Assembly (NCBI RefSeq): GCF_000374005.1
Contig: NZ_KB893168.1
Location: 100,441 to 164,440 of the forward strand
Reading direction: 5' to 3'
From: Kiloniella laminariae DSM 19542
GTDB lineage: Bacteria; Pseudomonadota; Alphaproteobacteria; Kiloniellales; Kiloniellaceae
DNA: 64,000 nucleotides
Below, one piece after another: positions 26,808-36,658 of this stretch. The position numbers and the translations under genes are program-made. Position 1 is the first letter of the stretch; each line of letters starts with the position of its first letter. The notes beneath the pieces are model-generated. The model was given only the letters and a program-made list of their open reading frames with translations. It was not told the origin of the DNA and made no database searches.

Positions 26808-27203
26808 ATGACAGACAGGCGCTATTTCACCATTACGGAACTGACAGCCGAATTCGGGATCACAACCCGGACCTTGCGGTTCTATGAAGATGAGAAACTG
26901 ATCAATCCCCGGCGGCACGGACGCAAGCGGCTTTATACCCCGCGCGACCGGACCCGGGTAAAGCTGATCCTGCGCGGCAAACGTCTGGGCTTTTCTCTGG
27001 CAGAAATCAGAGAAATCATCGAGATGTATGACCATGCACCGGGAGAAAACCGCCAGTTGCAGATCCTGATGCAACGCATCAATGAACGCAAAGCTGAACT
27101 TGAGCAAAAACGCCGGGATATTGAGGAAACGCTGAAAGAGTTAGCTGAAGTCGAAAGTCTGGCGCTGCTCCGCATAAATGAACTTGAAAAGCTGCAAAAA
27201 TGA
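26808..27203 (+). CDS. liuR: MerR-family regulator, LiuR-like
   Basis: The 131-residue product has an N-terminal MerR winged helix (ITELTAEFGITTRTLRFYED) and a C-terminal coiled coil (about 75-125). It lacks metal-binding cysteines. The sequence and position at the head of leucine catabolic genes match LiuR, which controls branched-chain amino acid breakdown in many proteobacteria. It shares most of its length with the product at 45907-46398 (RGKRLGFSLAEIREIIEMYD is identical in both). The inducer is probably an acyl-CoA or related intermediate. The symbol is assigned by family and context. Confidence 0.88.
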   Translation: MTDRRYFTITELTAEFGITTRTLRFYEDEKLINPRRHGRKRLYTPRDRTRVKLILRGKRLGFSLAEIREIIEMYDHAPGENRQLQILMQRINERKAELEQKRRDIEETLKELAEVESLALLRINELEKLQK

Positions 27204-27295
27204 AACTGGTTCCTGATCACGGGAAACAAATTTAACCAATAGAAACGCGGAAAATCGCAACAAAAAACACATAGACTGACAGCACGGAGGGGAAA

Positions 27296-27790
27296 ATGAC
27301 AAACAGGTTCGTACCACCAAATCCCGATTACAAGCAGCTGGTTATGGACAGCTATCATTACTCTGGTTTTGGGAAAACTCTCGGGGCTGAATTTACGGTT
27401 ATTGAACCCGGTCATGTCGAAATGATCCTCCCCTTTCGGCAAGAGCTGGCCCAGCATCACGGTTTTTTTCAAGGGGGTGTGATCGGAGCCATGGCTGACT
27501 ATGCCGGTGGTTTTGCCAGTTATACCCTGATCAATGCCGACGATTCCATGCTGACCGTTGAATATAAGATCAACATGATGGCCCCTGGCGCTGGCGTCAA
27601 ACTGCGCGCAACAGGCACAGTACTACGTCCAGGTCGTCGTGTGACCATTGCCCGTATGGATGTTTTCGCCCAACAGAGCGACGGCAGCGAAGTTCACATT
27701 GCCGCTGGTCAGGGAACATTTATGCGCATGGAAAACACCCCCGATGTCGCCGCGACAATCGGGCGATTGCAGAAGAACAAGCCCGGCTAA
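27296..27790 (+). CDS. PaaI-family thioesterase
   Basis: The 164-residue protein has a single hotdog domain, with AQHHGFFQGGVIGAMADYAG as the active-site helix region and LTVEYKINMMAPGAG as the following strand. It should hydrolyse a short acyl- or aryl-CoA. A strong site (GGAGGGG) precedes the ATG. It lies between the LiuR-like regulator and the isovaleryl-CoA dehydrogenase gene, so it may release CoA from stalled intermediates of leucine breakdown. Substrate is unknown. Confidence 0.85.
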   Translation: MTNRFVPPNPDYKQLVMDSYHYSGFGKTLGAEFTVIEPGHVEMILPFRQELAQHHGFFQGGVIGAMADYAGGFASYTLINADDSMLTVEYKINMMAPGAGVKLRATGTVLRPGRRVTIARMDVFAQQSDGSEVHIAAGQGTFMRMENTPDVAATIGRLQKNKPG

Positions 27791-27906
27791 GCCTCTCGCC
27801 CCAAAAGCGATACAACCATAAAGAAATAACAGAGCCCGAATTTCCATACATTTTCCTTCAAGCTCTGTCACAATTGACAAAACGTCCGTAAGCGGAGAAG
27901 CAGAAC

Positions 27907-29082
27907 ATGAGCACCGGTCATAATTTTCCCAGCCTGAACTTTCACCTTGGTGAAGAAATCGATATGTTGCGCGACAGCGTCAAGGCCTTTGCCGAAGCCG
28001 AGATTGCCCCCCGTGCCGCTGAAATTGACAGCAGCAACGAATTCCCCATGGATCTCTGGCGCAAGATGGGCGATATGGGCCTTCTTGGCATTACTGCTGC
28101 AGAAGAATTTGGCGGCAGTGGTATGGGATATCTGGCCCACATCGTCACCATGGAAGAACTCAGCCGGGCCTCAGCCTCTGTTGGTCTTTCCTACGGCGCA
28201 CATTCCAACCTTTGCGTCAATCAGATCAAACGCAACGGGACCGATGCACAAAAACAAAAATATCTGCCCAAACTAATTACCGGTGAACATGTCGGTGCCC
28301 TCGCCATGTCCGAACCCGGTGCAGGTTCTGATGTTGTCTCAATGAAACTGCGAGCTGAGAAAAAAGGTGACCGCTACGTCCTGAATGGCACCAAGATGTG
28401 GATCACCAACGGCCCCGATGCCGATACACTGGTCATCTACGCCAAAACCGATCCCGATGCAGGCGCCAAAGGCATCACAGCCTTTATCGTCGAAAAGAAT
28501 TTCCCCGGTTTTTCCGTCGCCCAGAAGCTCGACAAGCTTGGCATGCGCGGCTCCAACACTGGCGAACTGGTCTTTGATAACTGCGAAGTACCGGAAGAAA
28601 ACATTCTCGGCCAGCTCAATGGTGGTGTCCGCGTCCTGATGTCTGGTCTGGATTATGAACGCGCTGTACTCTCCGGCGGACCACTTGGCATCATGTCCTC
28701 TTGCCTCGATGTCATTATTCCCTATGTGCACCAGCGCAAACAGTTCGGACAGGCCATTGGTGAGTTCCAGCTGATGCAGGGTAAGCTGGCTGATATCTAT
28801 GCCACCTGGAACGCGACCCGTGCTTATGTCTATGCTGTTGGTCAGTCCTGTGATCGCGGCGAGACCACGCGCAAGGATGCTGCCGGAGCAATCCTTTTCT
28901 CGGCAGAAAAAGCCACCTGGATGGCCGGGGAATCAATTCAGGTTCTCGGCGGCAACGGTTACATCAATGACTATCCGACCGGGCGTTTGTGGCGTGATGC
29001 CAAGCTTTATGAAATCGGTGCGGGTACCAGTGAAATCCGGCGTTATCTGATTGGCCGCGAACTCTTTGGGGAGACAGCCTGA
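27907..29082 (+). CDS. liuA: Isovaleryl-CoA dehydrogenase
   Basis: The 391-residue flavoprotein oxidises isovaleryl-CoA to 3-methylcrotonyl-CoA and reduces [19 protein letters not shown] is diagnostic: in isovaleryl-CoA dehydrogenases the catalytic glutamate lies here rather than near the C-terminus. FAD-contact motifs [16 protein letters not shown] and [17 protein letters not shown] are present. It is the first catalytic gene of the liu operon and overlaps liuB by one base (TGATG). A possible weak LiuR-like site, TTGACAAAACGTCCGTAAG, lies just upstream (27874-27892). Confidence 0.95.
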   Translation: MSTGHNFPSLNFHLGEEIDMLRDSVKAFAEAEIAPRAAEIDSSNEFPMDLWRKMGDMGLLGITAAEEFGGSGMGYLAHIVTMEELSRASASVGLSYGAHSNLCVNQIKRNGTDAQKQKYLPKLITGEHVGALAMSEPGAGSDVVSMKLRAEKKGDRYVLNGTKMWITNGPDADTLVIYAKTDPDAGAKGITAFIVEKNFPGFSVAQKLDKLGMRGSNTGELVFDNCEVPEENILGQLNGGVRVLMSGLDYERAVLSGGPLGIMSSCLDVIIPYVHQRKQFGQAIGEFQLMQGKLADIYATWNATRAYVYAVGQSCDRGETTRKDAAGAILFSAEKATWMAGESIQVLGGNGYINDYPTGRLWRDAKLYEIGAGTSEIRRYLIGRELFGETA

Positions 29083-30689
29083 TGTCGGTTATCCGTTCCA
29101 AGATCTCTCCGAGATCTGAGGGTTTCAAGACCAATGCAGCCCATATGCAAGGCCTGGTCGATCAGCTGAACAGCGTTTTGGCAGAGACAGCCAAAGGTGG
29201 CCCGGATCACGCCCGGGAAAAGCACCTGGCTCGCGGCAAGATGCTCCCGAGAGAAAGGGTTGAAGCCCTGCTTGATCCAGGTTCTCCCTTTCTGGAAATC
29301 GCCCCGATTGCCGCACACGGTATGTATGATGCCAATATTGCTGCTGCAGGCGTGATCGCAGGCATTGGTCTGATTTCCGGTGTCGAGTGCATGATTCTGG
29401 CTAACGACGCCACGGTAAAGGGTGGAACCTACTATCCCCTGACCGTGAAAAAACATCTGCGGGCACAGGAGATTGCCCTGGAGAACCGTCTGCCCTGTGT
29501 TTATCTGGTGGATTCCGGTGGCGCCAACCTGCCGAACCAGGATGAGGTTTTCCCAGACCGGGACCACTTCGGCCGGATTTTTTACAATCAGGCCCAGATG
29601 TCCTCGAAAGGCATTCCCCAGATTGCTGTAGTTATGGGTTCCTGTACTGCTGGTGGTGCTTATGTTCCCGCCATGTCTGACGAAACGATTATCGTCAAGG
29701 AACAGGGCACGATCTTTCTCGGTGGACCACCATTGGTAAAAGCCGCAACGGGTGAAGTTGTCTCTGCTGAAGATCTCGGGGGCGCCGATGTCCACACCCG
29801 TCTTTCCGGTGTCGCGGATCATCTGGCAGAAAACGATGCCCATGCCCTGACCATCGCACGACATGTTGTTGCAAATCTCAATTGGCAAAAACCAAACCAG
29901 CTCAATCTGAGCAAACCCGAAGACCCGCTTTATGATCCAAAAGAAATCTATGGCGTGGTGCCAAGTGATCTGAAAACCCCCTACGACGTCCGCGAAGTCA
30001 TCGCTCGTATCGTCGATGGCTCCCGCTTTGATGAATTCAAGGCCCGATACGGCACCACCATCGTCTGTGGTTTTGCCCGCATCTGGGGTTACCCTGTCGG
30101 CATTGTCGCCAACAACGGCATTCTCTTTTCCGAAAGTGCCCAGAAAGCTGCCCACTTTATCGAGCTTTGCGCTCAGCGCGGTATTCCCCTGGTGTTCTTG
30201 CAGAACATTTCCGGCTTTATGATTGGCCGCAAATACGAGTCAGGCGGCATTGCCAAGGACGGCGCCAAGATGGTGACAGCAGTGGCAACCGCGGCTGTGC
30301 CCAAATTCACCGTTCTGATTGGCGGCAGTTTTGGCGCAGGGAACTACGGCATGTGTGGCCGGGCCTATCAACCGCGTTTCCTCTGGATGTGGCCAAACTC
30401 CCGCATTTCCGTGATGGGCGGCGAACAGGCCGCTTCTGTGATGGCAACCCTGCGTCGGGACAACATCGAAGCCAAGGGGGATAGCTGGTCAGCGGATGAA
30501 GAAGCCAAATTCAAACAACCGATGCTGGACATGTTTGAAGAACAGGGCTCCCCTTACTACGCGTCTGCCCGGCTCTGGGATGACGGCGTGTTTGATCCCG
30601 CCCGGACTCGCCGGGTTCTGGCTCTGGGTCTGTCCGCTTCACTCAACGCCCCGATCAGTGACACCAAATTTGGCGTCTTCAGGATGTAA
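29082..30689 (+). CDS. liuB: Methylcrotonyl-CoA carboxylase, carboxyltransferase (beta) subunit
   Basis: The 535-residue subunit transfers carboxyl from carboxybiotin to 3-methylcrotonyl-CoA, giving 3-methylglutaconyl-CoA. It has two crotonase-like carboxyltransferase halves: the N-terminal one with [20 protein letters not shown], the C-terminal one with [20 protein letters not shown]. The length is typical of MCC beta. A large antisense frame over the gene is not coding. It partners the biotin-bearing LiuD encoded two genes downstream. Confidence 0.96.
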   Translation: MSVIRSKISPRSEGFKTNAAHMQGLVDQLNSVLAETAKGGPDHAREKHLARGKMLPRERVEALLDPGSPFLEIAPIAAHGMYDANIAAAGVIAGIGLISGVECMILANDATVKGGTYYPLTVKKHLRAQEIALENRLPCVYLVDSGGANLPNQDEVFPDRDHFGRIFYNQAQMSSKGIPQIAVVMGSCTAGGAYVPAMSDETIIVKEQGTIFLGGPPLVKAATGEVVSAEDLGGADVHTRLSGVADHLAENDAHALTIARHVVANLNWQKPNQLNLSKPEDPLYDPKEIYGVVPSDLKTPYDVREVIARIVDGSRFDEFKARYGTTIVCGFARIWGYPVGIVANNGILFSESAQKAAHFIELCAQRGIPLVFLQNISGFMIGRKYESGGIAKDGAKMVTAVATAAVPKFTVLIGGSFGAGNYGMCGRAYQPRFLWMWPNSRISVMGGEQAASVMATLRRDNIEAKGDSWSADEEAKFKQPMLDMFEEQGSPYYASARLWDDGVFDPARTRRVLALGLSASLNAPISDTKFGVFRM

Positions 30690-30693
30690 TGAC

Positions 30694-31479
30694 ATGAGCT
30701 ATCAAACTCTCGAGATTGAAAAAAAACATGGCGCTGCCTGGGTCTGGATGAACCGTCCGGAAATCCACAATGCGCTTGACGAAGTGATGATCGCCGAACT
30801 GACTGACGCCTTTACCACTCTCGGCAAAGACCTCTCGGTTCGGGCCATCGTCCTCGCCGGGCGCGGCAAAAGCTTCTCCGCCGGGGCCGATCTGGGCTGG
30901 ATGAAACGCGCCGCAGGTTTTAGCGAAGAAGAGAACCGTCAGGACGCCTTGAAACTGGCAAAGATGCTTCAGGCCATTGCCCATTGCACAAAGCCTGTGA
31001 TCGCCCGGGTACAGGGCGCGGCTTTTGGTGGTGGTGTTGGATTGACGGCAGCAGCTGATATCGCCATTGCCGGAGAACATGCCAAGTTCTGTCTTTCCGA
31101 AGTCAAACTCGGTCTGGTCCCTGCGACCATCGCACCCTATGTGGTCGCGGCAATGGGGGAACGGCAGGCACGGCGTTATTTCCTTACAGCCGAGATCATC
31201 CGTGCTGAGCGGGCACGGGAAATCGGCTTTGTTCACGAAAGCTGCGCTGATGACCAGCTTGATTCAGTAATAGGCGACCTGATCTCCGCGCTTGGTCTGG
31301 CGGCACCAGATGCTGTTGACGTTGCCAAAGACCTGATCCGCTCTGTTTCAAATCGTCAGCTAGATGCTGCCTTGATGGACGAGACCGCTGAACTGATCGC
31401 CCGTCAGCGCCTCAAGCCTGAAGCACGCGAAGGACTAACCGCCTTTTTTGAAAAACGCAAAGCCTCCTGGGTTGCCTGA
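30694..31479 (+). CDS. liuC: Methylglutaconyl-CoA hydratase (enoyl-CoA hydratase family)
   Basis: The 261-residue crotonase hydrates 3-methylglutaconyl-CoA to HMG-CoA. Oxyanion-hole segments SFSAGADLGWMKR and GAAFGGGVGLTAAADI are visible. The GADLGWMK signature is typical of methylglutaconyl-CoA hydratases. ATG 30694 is four bases after the liuB stop; the frame is open upstream inside liuB, but the conserved N-terminus begins here. Genomic position between liuB and liuD is the standard order. Confidence 0.94.
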   Translation: MSYQTLEIEKKHGAAWVWMNRPEIHNALDEVMIAELTDAFTTLGKDLSVRAIVLAGRGKSFSAGADLGWMKRAAGFSEEENRQDALKLAKMLQAIAHCTKPVIARVQGAAFGGGVGLTAAADIAIAGEHAKFCLSEVKLGLVPATIAPYVVAAMGERQARRYFLTAEIIRAERAREIGFVHESCADDQLDSVIGDLISALGLAAPDAVDVAKDLIRSVSNRQLDAALMDETAELIARQRLKPEAREGLTAFFEKRKASWVA

Positions 31480-31493
31480 GATAGGATAAACAG

Positions 31494-33476
31494 ATGTTTA
31501 AAAAAATCCTGATTGCCAATCGCGGGGAGATTGCCCGGCGGATTATTCGAACGGCCCGCCTGATGGGGGTCAAAACTGTTGCTGTCTATTCCGATGCGGA
31601 CAGGGACGCGCCCTTCGCCAAAGAAGCTGACGAGGCAATACATATCGGCCCGCCTGCCCCGGCTGAAAGTTACCTGCTTGCAGAGCGTATTCTTGAGGCC
31701 GCAAAACTGACGGGCGCAGAAGCTGTTCACCCGGGTTATGGCTTCCTTTCAGAGAATGCAGCTTTTGCCGAAAACTGTGCCAAATCAGGGGTGGTTTTTA
31801 TTGGCCCGCCAGCCAGTTCAATCATTGCGATGGGCGACAAGTCTGCTTCAAAACGCCTGATGCGCGACGCCGCCGTTCCGCTTTCTCCTGGCTATGAAGG
31901 CGAGGATCAAACGCCTGAACTCCTCACAAAACAGGCGAAAACAATCGGCTACCCTGTTATGATCAAAGCATCTTCTGGTGGTGGCGGAAAAGGCATGCGC
32001 ATTGTCCACAGTGAAAAGGATTTCGCTGCGGCTCTCGCCTCCTGTCAACGCGAAGCCAAAGCTGCCTTTGGCGATGAACGGGTCCTGATCGAGAAATTCA
32101 TCGTCAATCCACGCCATGTGGAAATTCAGGTCTTTGCTGATAATCACGGCAATACCGTGCATCTATTTGAACGTGATTGTTCAGCCCAAAGACGCCACCA
32201 GAAAGTGATCGAGGAAGCTCCTGCTCCCGGGCTGAGTGACCAGACCCGCGATGCCATGCACAAAGCAGCAATCGCTGCCGCCGAAGCTGTGGGATATCGC
32301 GGCGCAGGGACGGTTGAATTCCTGCTTGATCCCAGCGGTGATTTTTATTTCATGGAAATGAATACCCGGCTTCAGGTCGAACATCCAGTCACCGAGATGA
32401 TCACCGGACTTGATCTGGTGGAATGGCAGCTGCGTGTTGCCGCTGGTGAACCCCTGCCTGCCAGACAGGATGAAATCAGCCTGACGGGTCATGCCTTTGA
32501 AGCCCGCATCTATGCCGAAGACCCAGACAACGACTTCCTCCCGGCAACAGGTCACCTCACCCGGCTTTCCTTTCCTGAACCTTCGGAAAACATCCGGATC
32601 GATGCAGGGGTCGAGGAAAAAGGGACCGTTTCCCCACACTATGATCCGATGATCGCCAAGCTGATCAGCTGGGACGAAACCCGGGAGCGTGCCCTGGATC
32701 GTCTGATCGGCGCTTTGGGAGAAACCCGTATTGTTGGCCTGACCACCAACGTCACTTTCCTCTCGCGGTTGGCATCGCTCGAGCCTTTTAAAAATGCAAA
32801 GCTGGATACCGGATTGATTGAACGGGAGAAAGCAGTGCTCTTTCCCGCGCCAGAAGCGCTTCCCGATACCGTGTTGGTGCTGGCGGCCCTTACCGAGTTA
32901 CTCGGTCATCAACCGCAGGGACCCGCGACAGACCCCTTTTCCCCCTGGATTGCCCAGGATGGCTGGCGTCTGGGCGGTCGGGCCACCCGTCTACTGCGTT
33001 TTATGACCGGTGAAAAAGAACACCTTGTTACCGCAATCTATCACGCTGAAGGTTATGCCCTGCAGATCGGTGCAGCCGGGTATGAAGTCACCGGCAGCGT
33101 CAAGGGGGATATCGTCACGGCCAACATCGATGGGCATCGTATTGTCGCAGCAGTTGTCAGTAATGCGCTGGAACGCCATATCTTCCTTGAGGGTGCCCAT
33201 TATCAGCTCGATCTTTTTGATCCGCTGGTCGCGGCAGAAAATATCGATGATGACACTGGCGGTTTGCGCGCCCCCATGCCCGGCAAGATCGTCAAACTCT
33301 TTGCATCTGCTGGTGATATCGTTGAACGCGGCGCCCCGTTGCTGGTGCTTGAAGCCATGAAGATGGAACACACCATTCTCGCACCGGCAAAAGGCAAAAT
33401 CACCGCCTTCCTCGCCCAGGAAGGCGATCAGGTTGATGATGGCGACAGTCTGGTGGAATTTGAGGCCGAGGAATAA
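31494..33476 (+). CDS. liuD: Methylcrotonyl-CoA carboxylase, biotin-carrying (alpha) subunit
   Basis: The 660-residue protein contains a biotin carboxylase domain (about 1-450; FKKILIANRGEIARRII, KASSGGGGKGMRIV, EMNTRLQVEHPVTE), a linker domain, and a C-terminal biotinyl domain with the acceptor lysine in LEAMKMEHTI. It carboxylates its own biotin with ATP and bicarbonate and hands the group to LiuB. RBS AGATAGGATAAAC precedes the ATG. It belongs to a complete liuABCDE set with tight spacing. Confidence 0.96.
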   Translation: MFKKILIANRGEIARRIIRTARLMGVKTVAVYSDADRDAPFAKEADEAIHIGPPAPAESYLLAERILEAAKLTGAEAVHPGYGFLSENAAFAENCAKSGVVFIGPPASSIIAMGDKSASKRLMRDAAVPLSPGYEGEDQTPELLTKQAKTIGYPVMIKASSGGGGKGMRIVHSEKDFAAALASCQREAKAAFGDERVLIEKFIVNPRHVEIQVFADNHGNTVHLFERDCSAQRRHQKVIEEAPAPGLSDQTRDAMHKAAIAAAEAVGYRGAGTVEFLLDPSGDFYFMEMNTRLQVEHPVTEMITGLDLVEWQLRVAAGEPLPARQDEISLTGHAFEARIYAEDPDNDFLPATGHLTRLSFPEPSENIRIDAGVEEKGTVSPHYDPMIAKLISWDETRERALDRLIGALGETRIVGLTTNVTFLSRLASLEPFKNAKLDTGLIEREKAVLFPAPEALPDTVLVLAALTELLGHQPQGPATDPFSPWIAQDGWRLGGRATRLLRFMTGEKEHLVTAIYHAEGYALQIGAAGYEVTGSVKGDIVTANIDGHRIVAAVVSNALERHIFLEGAHYQLDLFDPLVAAENIDDDTGGLRAPMPGKIVKLFASAGDIVERGAPLLVLEAMKMEHTILAPAKGKITAFLAQEGDQVDDGDSLVEFEAEE

Positions 33477-33479
33477 CCG

Positions 33480-34409
33480 ATGACGGTAACAAACCAGATA
33501 AACCCGGAGCGGGTAAAAATCGTCGAGGTTGGCCCCAGAGACGGCTTGCAAAACGAGCCTTATCTGGTACCGACAGACGCAAAGATCGCGTTGATCGAAC
33601 GCCTTTCCGATACCGGTCTTTCTGCTGTCGAAGCCAGTGCCTTTGTCTCGCCCAAATGGGTGCCGCAGATGGCAGACGCCACCGAGGTCATAACCGGCAT
33701 CAAAAAGCGTCCGGGTGTGCGCTATCCTGTGCTGACCCCGAACCTGAAAGGTCTGGAGCGAGCGATTGCGGCAGGCGTTGACGAAATAGCCGTCTTTGGC
33801 GCGGCCTCTGAAAGTTTTTCCCAGAAAAACATCAACTGCTCTATCAAGGAAAGCCTGGAGCGCTTCGCCCCGGTCGTTTCCACCGCCCTGAAAGAAAACA
33901 TTCGGGTCCGCGGCTATGTTTCCTGTGTTCTCGGTTGCCCTTATGAAGGCGAGATTGCCGCCGAAAAGGTTGCCGAGGTTTCCCGGGAACTGCATGCCAT
34001 GGGCTGTAGCGAAATCAGCCTGGGTGATACCATCGGGGTCGGCACCCCGCTTGCGACCAAACGCATGGTCGAGACCGTGGCCAGATCAGTACCAATTGAA
34101 CAACTGGCGGGCCATTATCACGATACCTATGGTCAGGCTCTGGCCAATATCTTTGCCTCCTGGGAACTTGGGGTCCGGGTCTTTGATACCTCGGTATCCG
34201 GTCTGGGCGGTTGCCCCTATGCCAAAGGCGCTTCTGGAAACGTCGCTACCGAAGATGTGATCTACATGTTCAACGGCATGGGCATCGAAACGGGTGTTGA
34301 TCTGACCAAACTGGTTGAAACCGCCTGGTACATCTCGGGTGTTCTCGGGAAAGCGCCGGGGTCAAAACTGGCCCGTGTCATGGAAGAACAGATTAAAAAA
34401 TCAGCCTGA
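33480..34409 (+). CDS. liuE: Hydroxymethylglutaryl-CoA lyase
   Basis: The 309-residue TIM-barrel lyase cleaves HMG-CoA to acetyl-CoA and acetoacetate, ending leucine catabolism. The opening [13 protein letters not shown], the metal-binding [12 protein letters not shown] and the active-site cysteine motif [20 protein letters not shown] are all present. It starts three bases after the liuD stop. Confidence 0.96.
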   Translation: MTVTNQINPERVKIVEVGPRDGLQNEPYLVPTDAKIALIERLSDTGLSAVEASAFVSPKWVPQMADATEVITGIKKRPGVRYPVLTPNLKGLERAIAAGVDEIAVFGAASESFSQKNINCSIKESLERFAPVVSTALKENIRVRGYVSCVLGCPYEGEIAAEKVAEVSRELHAMGCSEISLGDTIGVGTPLATKRMVETVARSVPIEQLAGHYHDTYGQALANIFASWELGVRVFDTSVSGLGGCPYAKGASGNVATEDVIYMFNGMGIETGVDLTKLVETAWYISGVLGKAPGSKLARVMEEQIKKSA

Positions 34410-34441
34410 AAAGCTTGCAGTAATATAAAGGAATCAAAGTC

Positions 34442-35194
34442 ATGAAACTATCTGGACTTACCGCATTGGTCACTGGTGGCGGTTCTGGATTGGGAGAGGC
34501 CGTTGCCCGGCATCTCGCAGACAAAGGGGTAAAATGTGGCCTGATCGACCTGAATGATGAAGGTGTCAACCGCGTTGCCACGGATATCGATGGACTGGCG
34601 GTTACGGCTGATGTCACAGATCCGGATGCGATCCGTTCTGCCGTGTCCATGATTGAAAAGATGCTGGGCCCTATCCGCATTGTCGTGAACTGCGCTGGCA
34701 TTGCCCCCGGTGCGAAGCTGGTTGGCCGCGAGGGCGCCCACGACCTTGACCTGTTCCGCAAGACCATTGAAATCAACCTGATCGGCGCCTTTAACGTTAT
34801 GCGTCTGGCGGCGGAACGCATGGTCACCTATGAGGAGATTGACGGCGAACGCGGTGTGATCATCAACACGGCCTCAATCGCCGCCTGGGAAGGCCAGATC
34901 GGTCAGGCAGCCTATGCAGCCTCCAAAGGTGGCGTGGCCTCCCTCACCCTGCCACTCTCTCGTGAGCTGGCCCGAAGCGCCATCCGCGTTGTCGCGATTG
35001 CCCCCGGCGTGATGGAAACGCCAATGGTTGCCGGGATGTCCGACAAGGTCAAAGAAACCCTGATTGAAAAGAGCCTGTTCCCGAAACGTCTGGGACGGCC
35101 TGAAGAGTTCGCAGCGCTTGCCGCACATATCTGTGAAAATGCCTTCCTCAATGGCACAACCATTCGTCTGGACGGCTCGGTAAGGCTTGCCTGA
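34442..35194 (+). CDS. SDR dehydrogenase, 3-hydroxyacyl-CoA dehydrogenase type II (HSD10) like
   Basis: The 250-residue short-chain dehydrogenase has the NAD motif TGGGSGLGEAVA, an NCAG segment, and the catalytic YAASKGG. Segments AGIAPGAKLVGREG and RLGRPEEFAALAAHI match the HSD10 (3-hydroxy-2-methylbutyryl-CoA dehydrogenase) type. It would oxidise 2-methyl-3-hydroxybutyryl-CoA in isoleucine breakdown or a linear 3-hydroxyacyl-CoA. Its place between liuE and a thiolase gives the last two isoleucine steps next to the leucine operon. Confidence 0.88.
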   Translation: MKLSGLTALVTGGGSGLGEAVARHLADKGVKCGLIDLNDEGVNRVATDIDGLAVTADVTDPDAIRSAVSMIEKMLGPIRIVVNCAGIAPGAKLVGREGAHDLDLFRKTIEINLIGAFNVMRLAAERMVTYEEIDGERGVIINTASIAAWEGQIGQAAYAASKGGVASLTLPLSRELARSAIRVVAIAPGVMETPMVAGMSDKVKETLIEKSLFPKRLGRPEEFAALAAHICENAFLNGTTIRLDGSVRLA

Positions 35195-35253
35195 CCTGCT
35201 GCCTGTCCTGAAAGAACTTGTCCAAAACGACTAGAAACAAAGTGGAACACATC

Positions 35254-36438
35254 ATGTCTGATCCCGTTGTCATCGTCTCTGCTGCCCGTACCCCTATGGG
35301 CTCTTTTCAGGGGGCGCTTTCTCCTCTCTCAACCACTGATCTTGGTGCTGTCGCAATCAAAGCTGCTGTGACCCGCTCAGGCCTTGCCGCCGACGATATT
35401 CAGGAAGTAATGATGGGCTGTGTCTTGCCCGCTGGTCTTGGTCAGGCCCCTGCCCGTCAGGCAGCCATCAAAGGCGGTCTGCCCCTGTCAGCAGGCTGTA
35501 CCACTGTGAACAAGGTCTGTGGCTCCGGCATGAAAACTGTAATGCTCGCCCATGATGCCCTCTTGGCTGGATCGGTTGAGATCATCGTTGCTGGTGGCAT
35601 GGAAAGCATGACCAATGCCCCCTACATTCTCCCCAAAGCCAGAGGTGGAATGCGCATGGGCCACGGCACTGTCGTGGACCACATGTTCATGGACGGTCTG
35701 GAAGATGCCTATTTCGACAAGGGGGGCCTAATGGGCACCTTTGCGGAAAACACCGCAGACAAATATGCCGCCACCCGCGAAGAGCAGGATGCCTTTGCCA
35801 TCGAAAGCCTGAACAGGGCCAAGAAAGCTTCCGAGGCAGGCCTGTTCAAGGATGAAATCGAACCCCTGACCGTCAAGCACCGCAAAGGCGAAGACTTTGT
35901 TGAACAGGACGAACAGCCCTATGCGGTCGATATCAGCAAGATCCCCAAACTACGCCCTGCATTCCGCCCTGATGGCACCGTTACCGCGGCTTCTTCTTCC
36001 TCGATTTCCGACGGAGCGGCAGCCGTGGTTATGATGCGCCAGTCCGAAGCAACAAAACGCGGCCTGAAACCGCTGGCGACGATCAAGGCTCATGCCACCC
36101 ATTCCCAAGAGCCCTGCTGGTTCACCACGGCCCCTGTCGGTGCCATCTCCAACGCCTTGGACAAAGCAGGCTGGACAGCCGAAGAAGTTGATCTCTATGA
36201 AATCAACGAAGCCTTTGCCATTGTCACCATGGCGGCAATGAAAGAGCTCAATCTGCCCCACGAAAAGGTCAATGTCCACGGCGGCGCCTGTGCTCTCGGC
36301 CATCCAATCGGCGCGTCCGGCACCCGCCTGATCGTGACCTTGATCCACGCCCTGAAACAGACCGGCGGCACAAAAGGTATTGCCAGCCTCTGCATCGGTG
36401 GCGGCGAAGCCACAGCACTGGCCGTTGAGCTGATTTAA
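35254..36438 (+). CDS. Acetyl-CoA C-acetyltransferase (thiolase)
   Basis: The 394-residue thiolase carries the nucleophilic Cys89 in NKVCGSGMK, the histidine region EINEAFAIVTMAA with GHPIGASGTR, and the C-terminal CIGGGEA. It either condenses or cleaves acetoacetyl-CoA, or cleaves 2-methylacetoacetyl-CoA to acetyl-CoA and propionyl-CoA. The start at 35254 matches the family N-terminus; the frame is open to 35218. It closes the liu operon and is followed by a stem-loop at 36450. Confidence 0.93.
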   Translation: MSDPVVIVSAARTPMGSFQGALSPLSTTDLGAVAIKAAVTRSGLAADDIQEVMMGCVLPAGLGQAPARQAAIKGGLPLSAGCTTVNKVCGSGMKTVMLAHDALLAGSVEIIVAGGMESMTNAPYILPKARGGMRMGHGTVVDHMFMDGLEDAYFDKGGLMGTFAENTADKYAATREEQDAFAIESLNRAKKASEAGLFKDEIEPLTVKHRKGEDFVEQDEQPYAVDISKIPKLRPAFRPDGTVTAASSSSISDGAAAVVMMRQSEATKRGLKPLATIKAHATHSQEPCWFTTAPVGAISNALDKAGWTAEEVDLYEINEAFAIVTMAAMKELNLPHEKVNVHGGACALGHPIGASGTRLIVTLIHALKQTGGTKGIASLCIGGGEATALAVELI

Positions 36439-36449
36439 CTAAAGAAAAG

Positions 36450-36480
36450 GGCTGTATCACAGGTTATCCGTGATACAGCC
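36450..36480 (+). terminator. Stem-loop at end of liu operon
   Basis: A perfect 11-bp stem (GGCTGTATCAC / GTGATACAGCC) with a 9-nt loop starts 11 nt after the thiolase stop. No T tract follows; the right arm instead abuts an IS remnant, which may have replaced the original downstream sequence. Confidence 0.7.
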
Positions 36481-36650
36481 GCACGGTTCGGGGCGAATGG
36501 CTTGACCAATATATCTTTGAAACAATTGAGGAGGCAGAGGATCTGGCCAACATAATGGCTCTAGACTTACAACAGCGAACACCCCAACATGGACATCGGC
36601 GACATCACGCCAGCAATGAAACCGAAAATGGCAGGCCTACAACGCCTTCG
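36480..36650 (+). pseudogene. IS3-family transposase (OrfB) C-terminal remnant, frameshifted
   Basis: From 36480 the frame reads RTVRGEWLDQYIFETIEEAE, the conserved C-terminal integrase region of IS3-family transposases. After a +1 shift near 36556 it continues as TYNSEHPNMDIGDITPAMKP (36565 onward), which corresponds to the family TYNNERPNMGIGGITPAMKL block. Only the last 50 or so residues remain and no terminal repeats were recognised, so the element is dead. It marks the left edge of a small accessory segment. Confidence 0.82.
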
Positions 36651-36658
36651 CCACATTT

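Noticed and set aside
29043..30155. 370-codon open frame antisense to liuB
   Set aside because: It is the mirror of a certain gene with strong codon bias; it has no ribosome-binding site or recognisable domain.
32991..33995. 334-codon frame antisense to liuD/liuE
   Set aside because: It spans the junction of two certain genes on the other strand and shows no domain.
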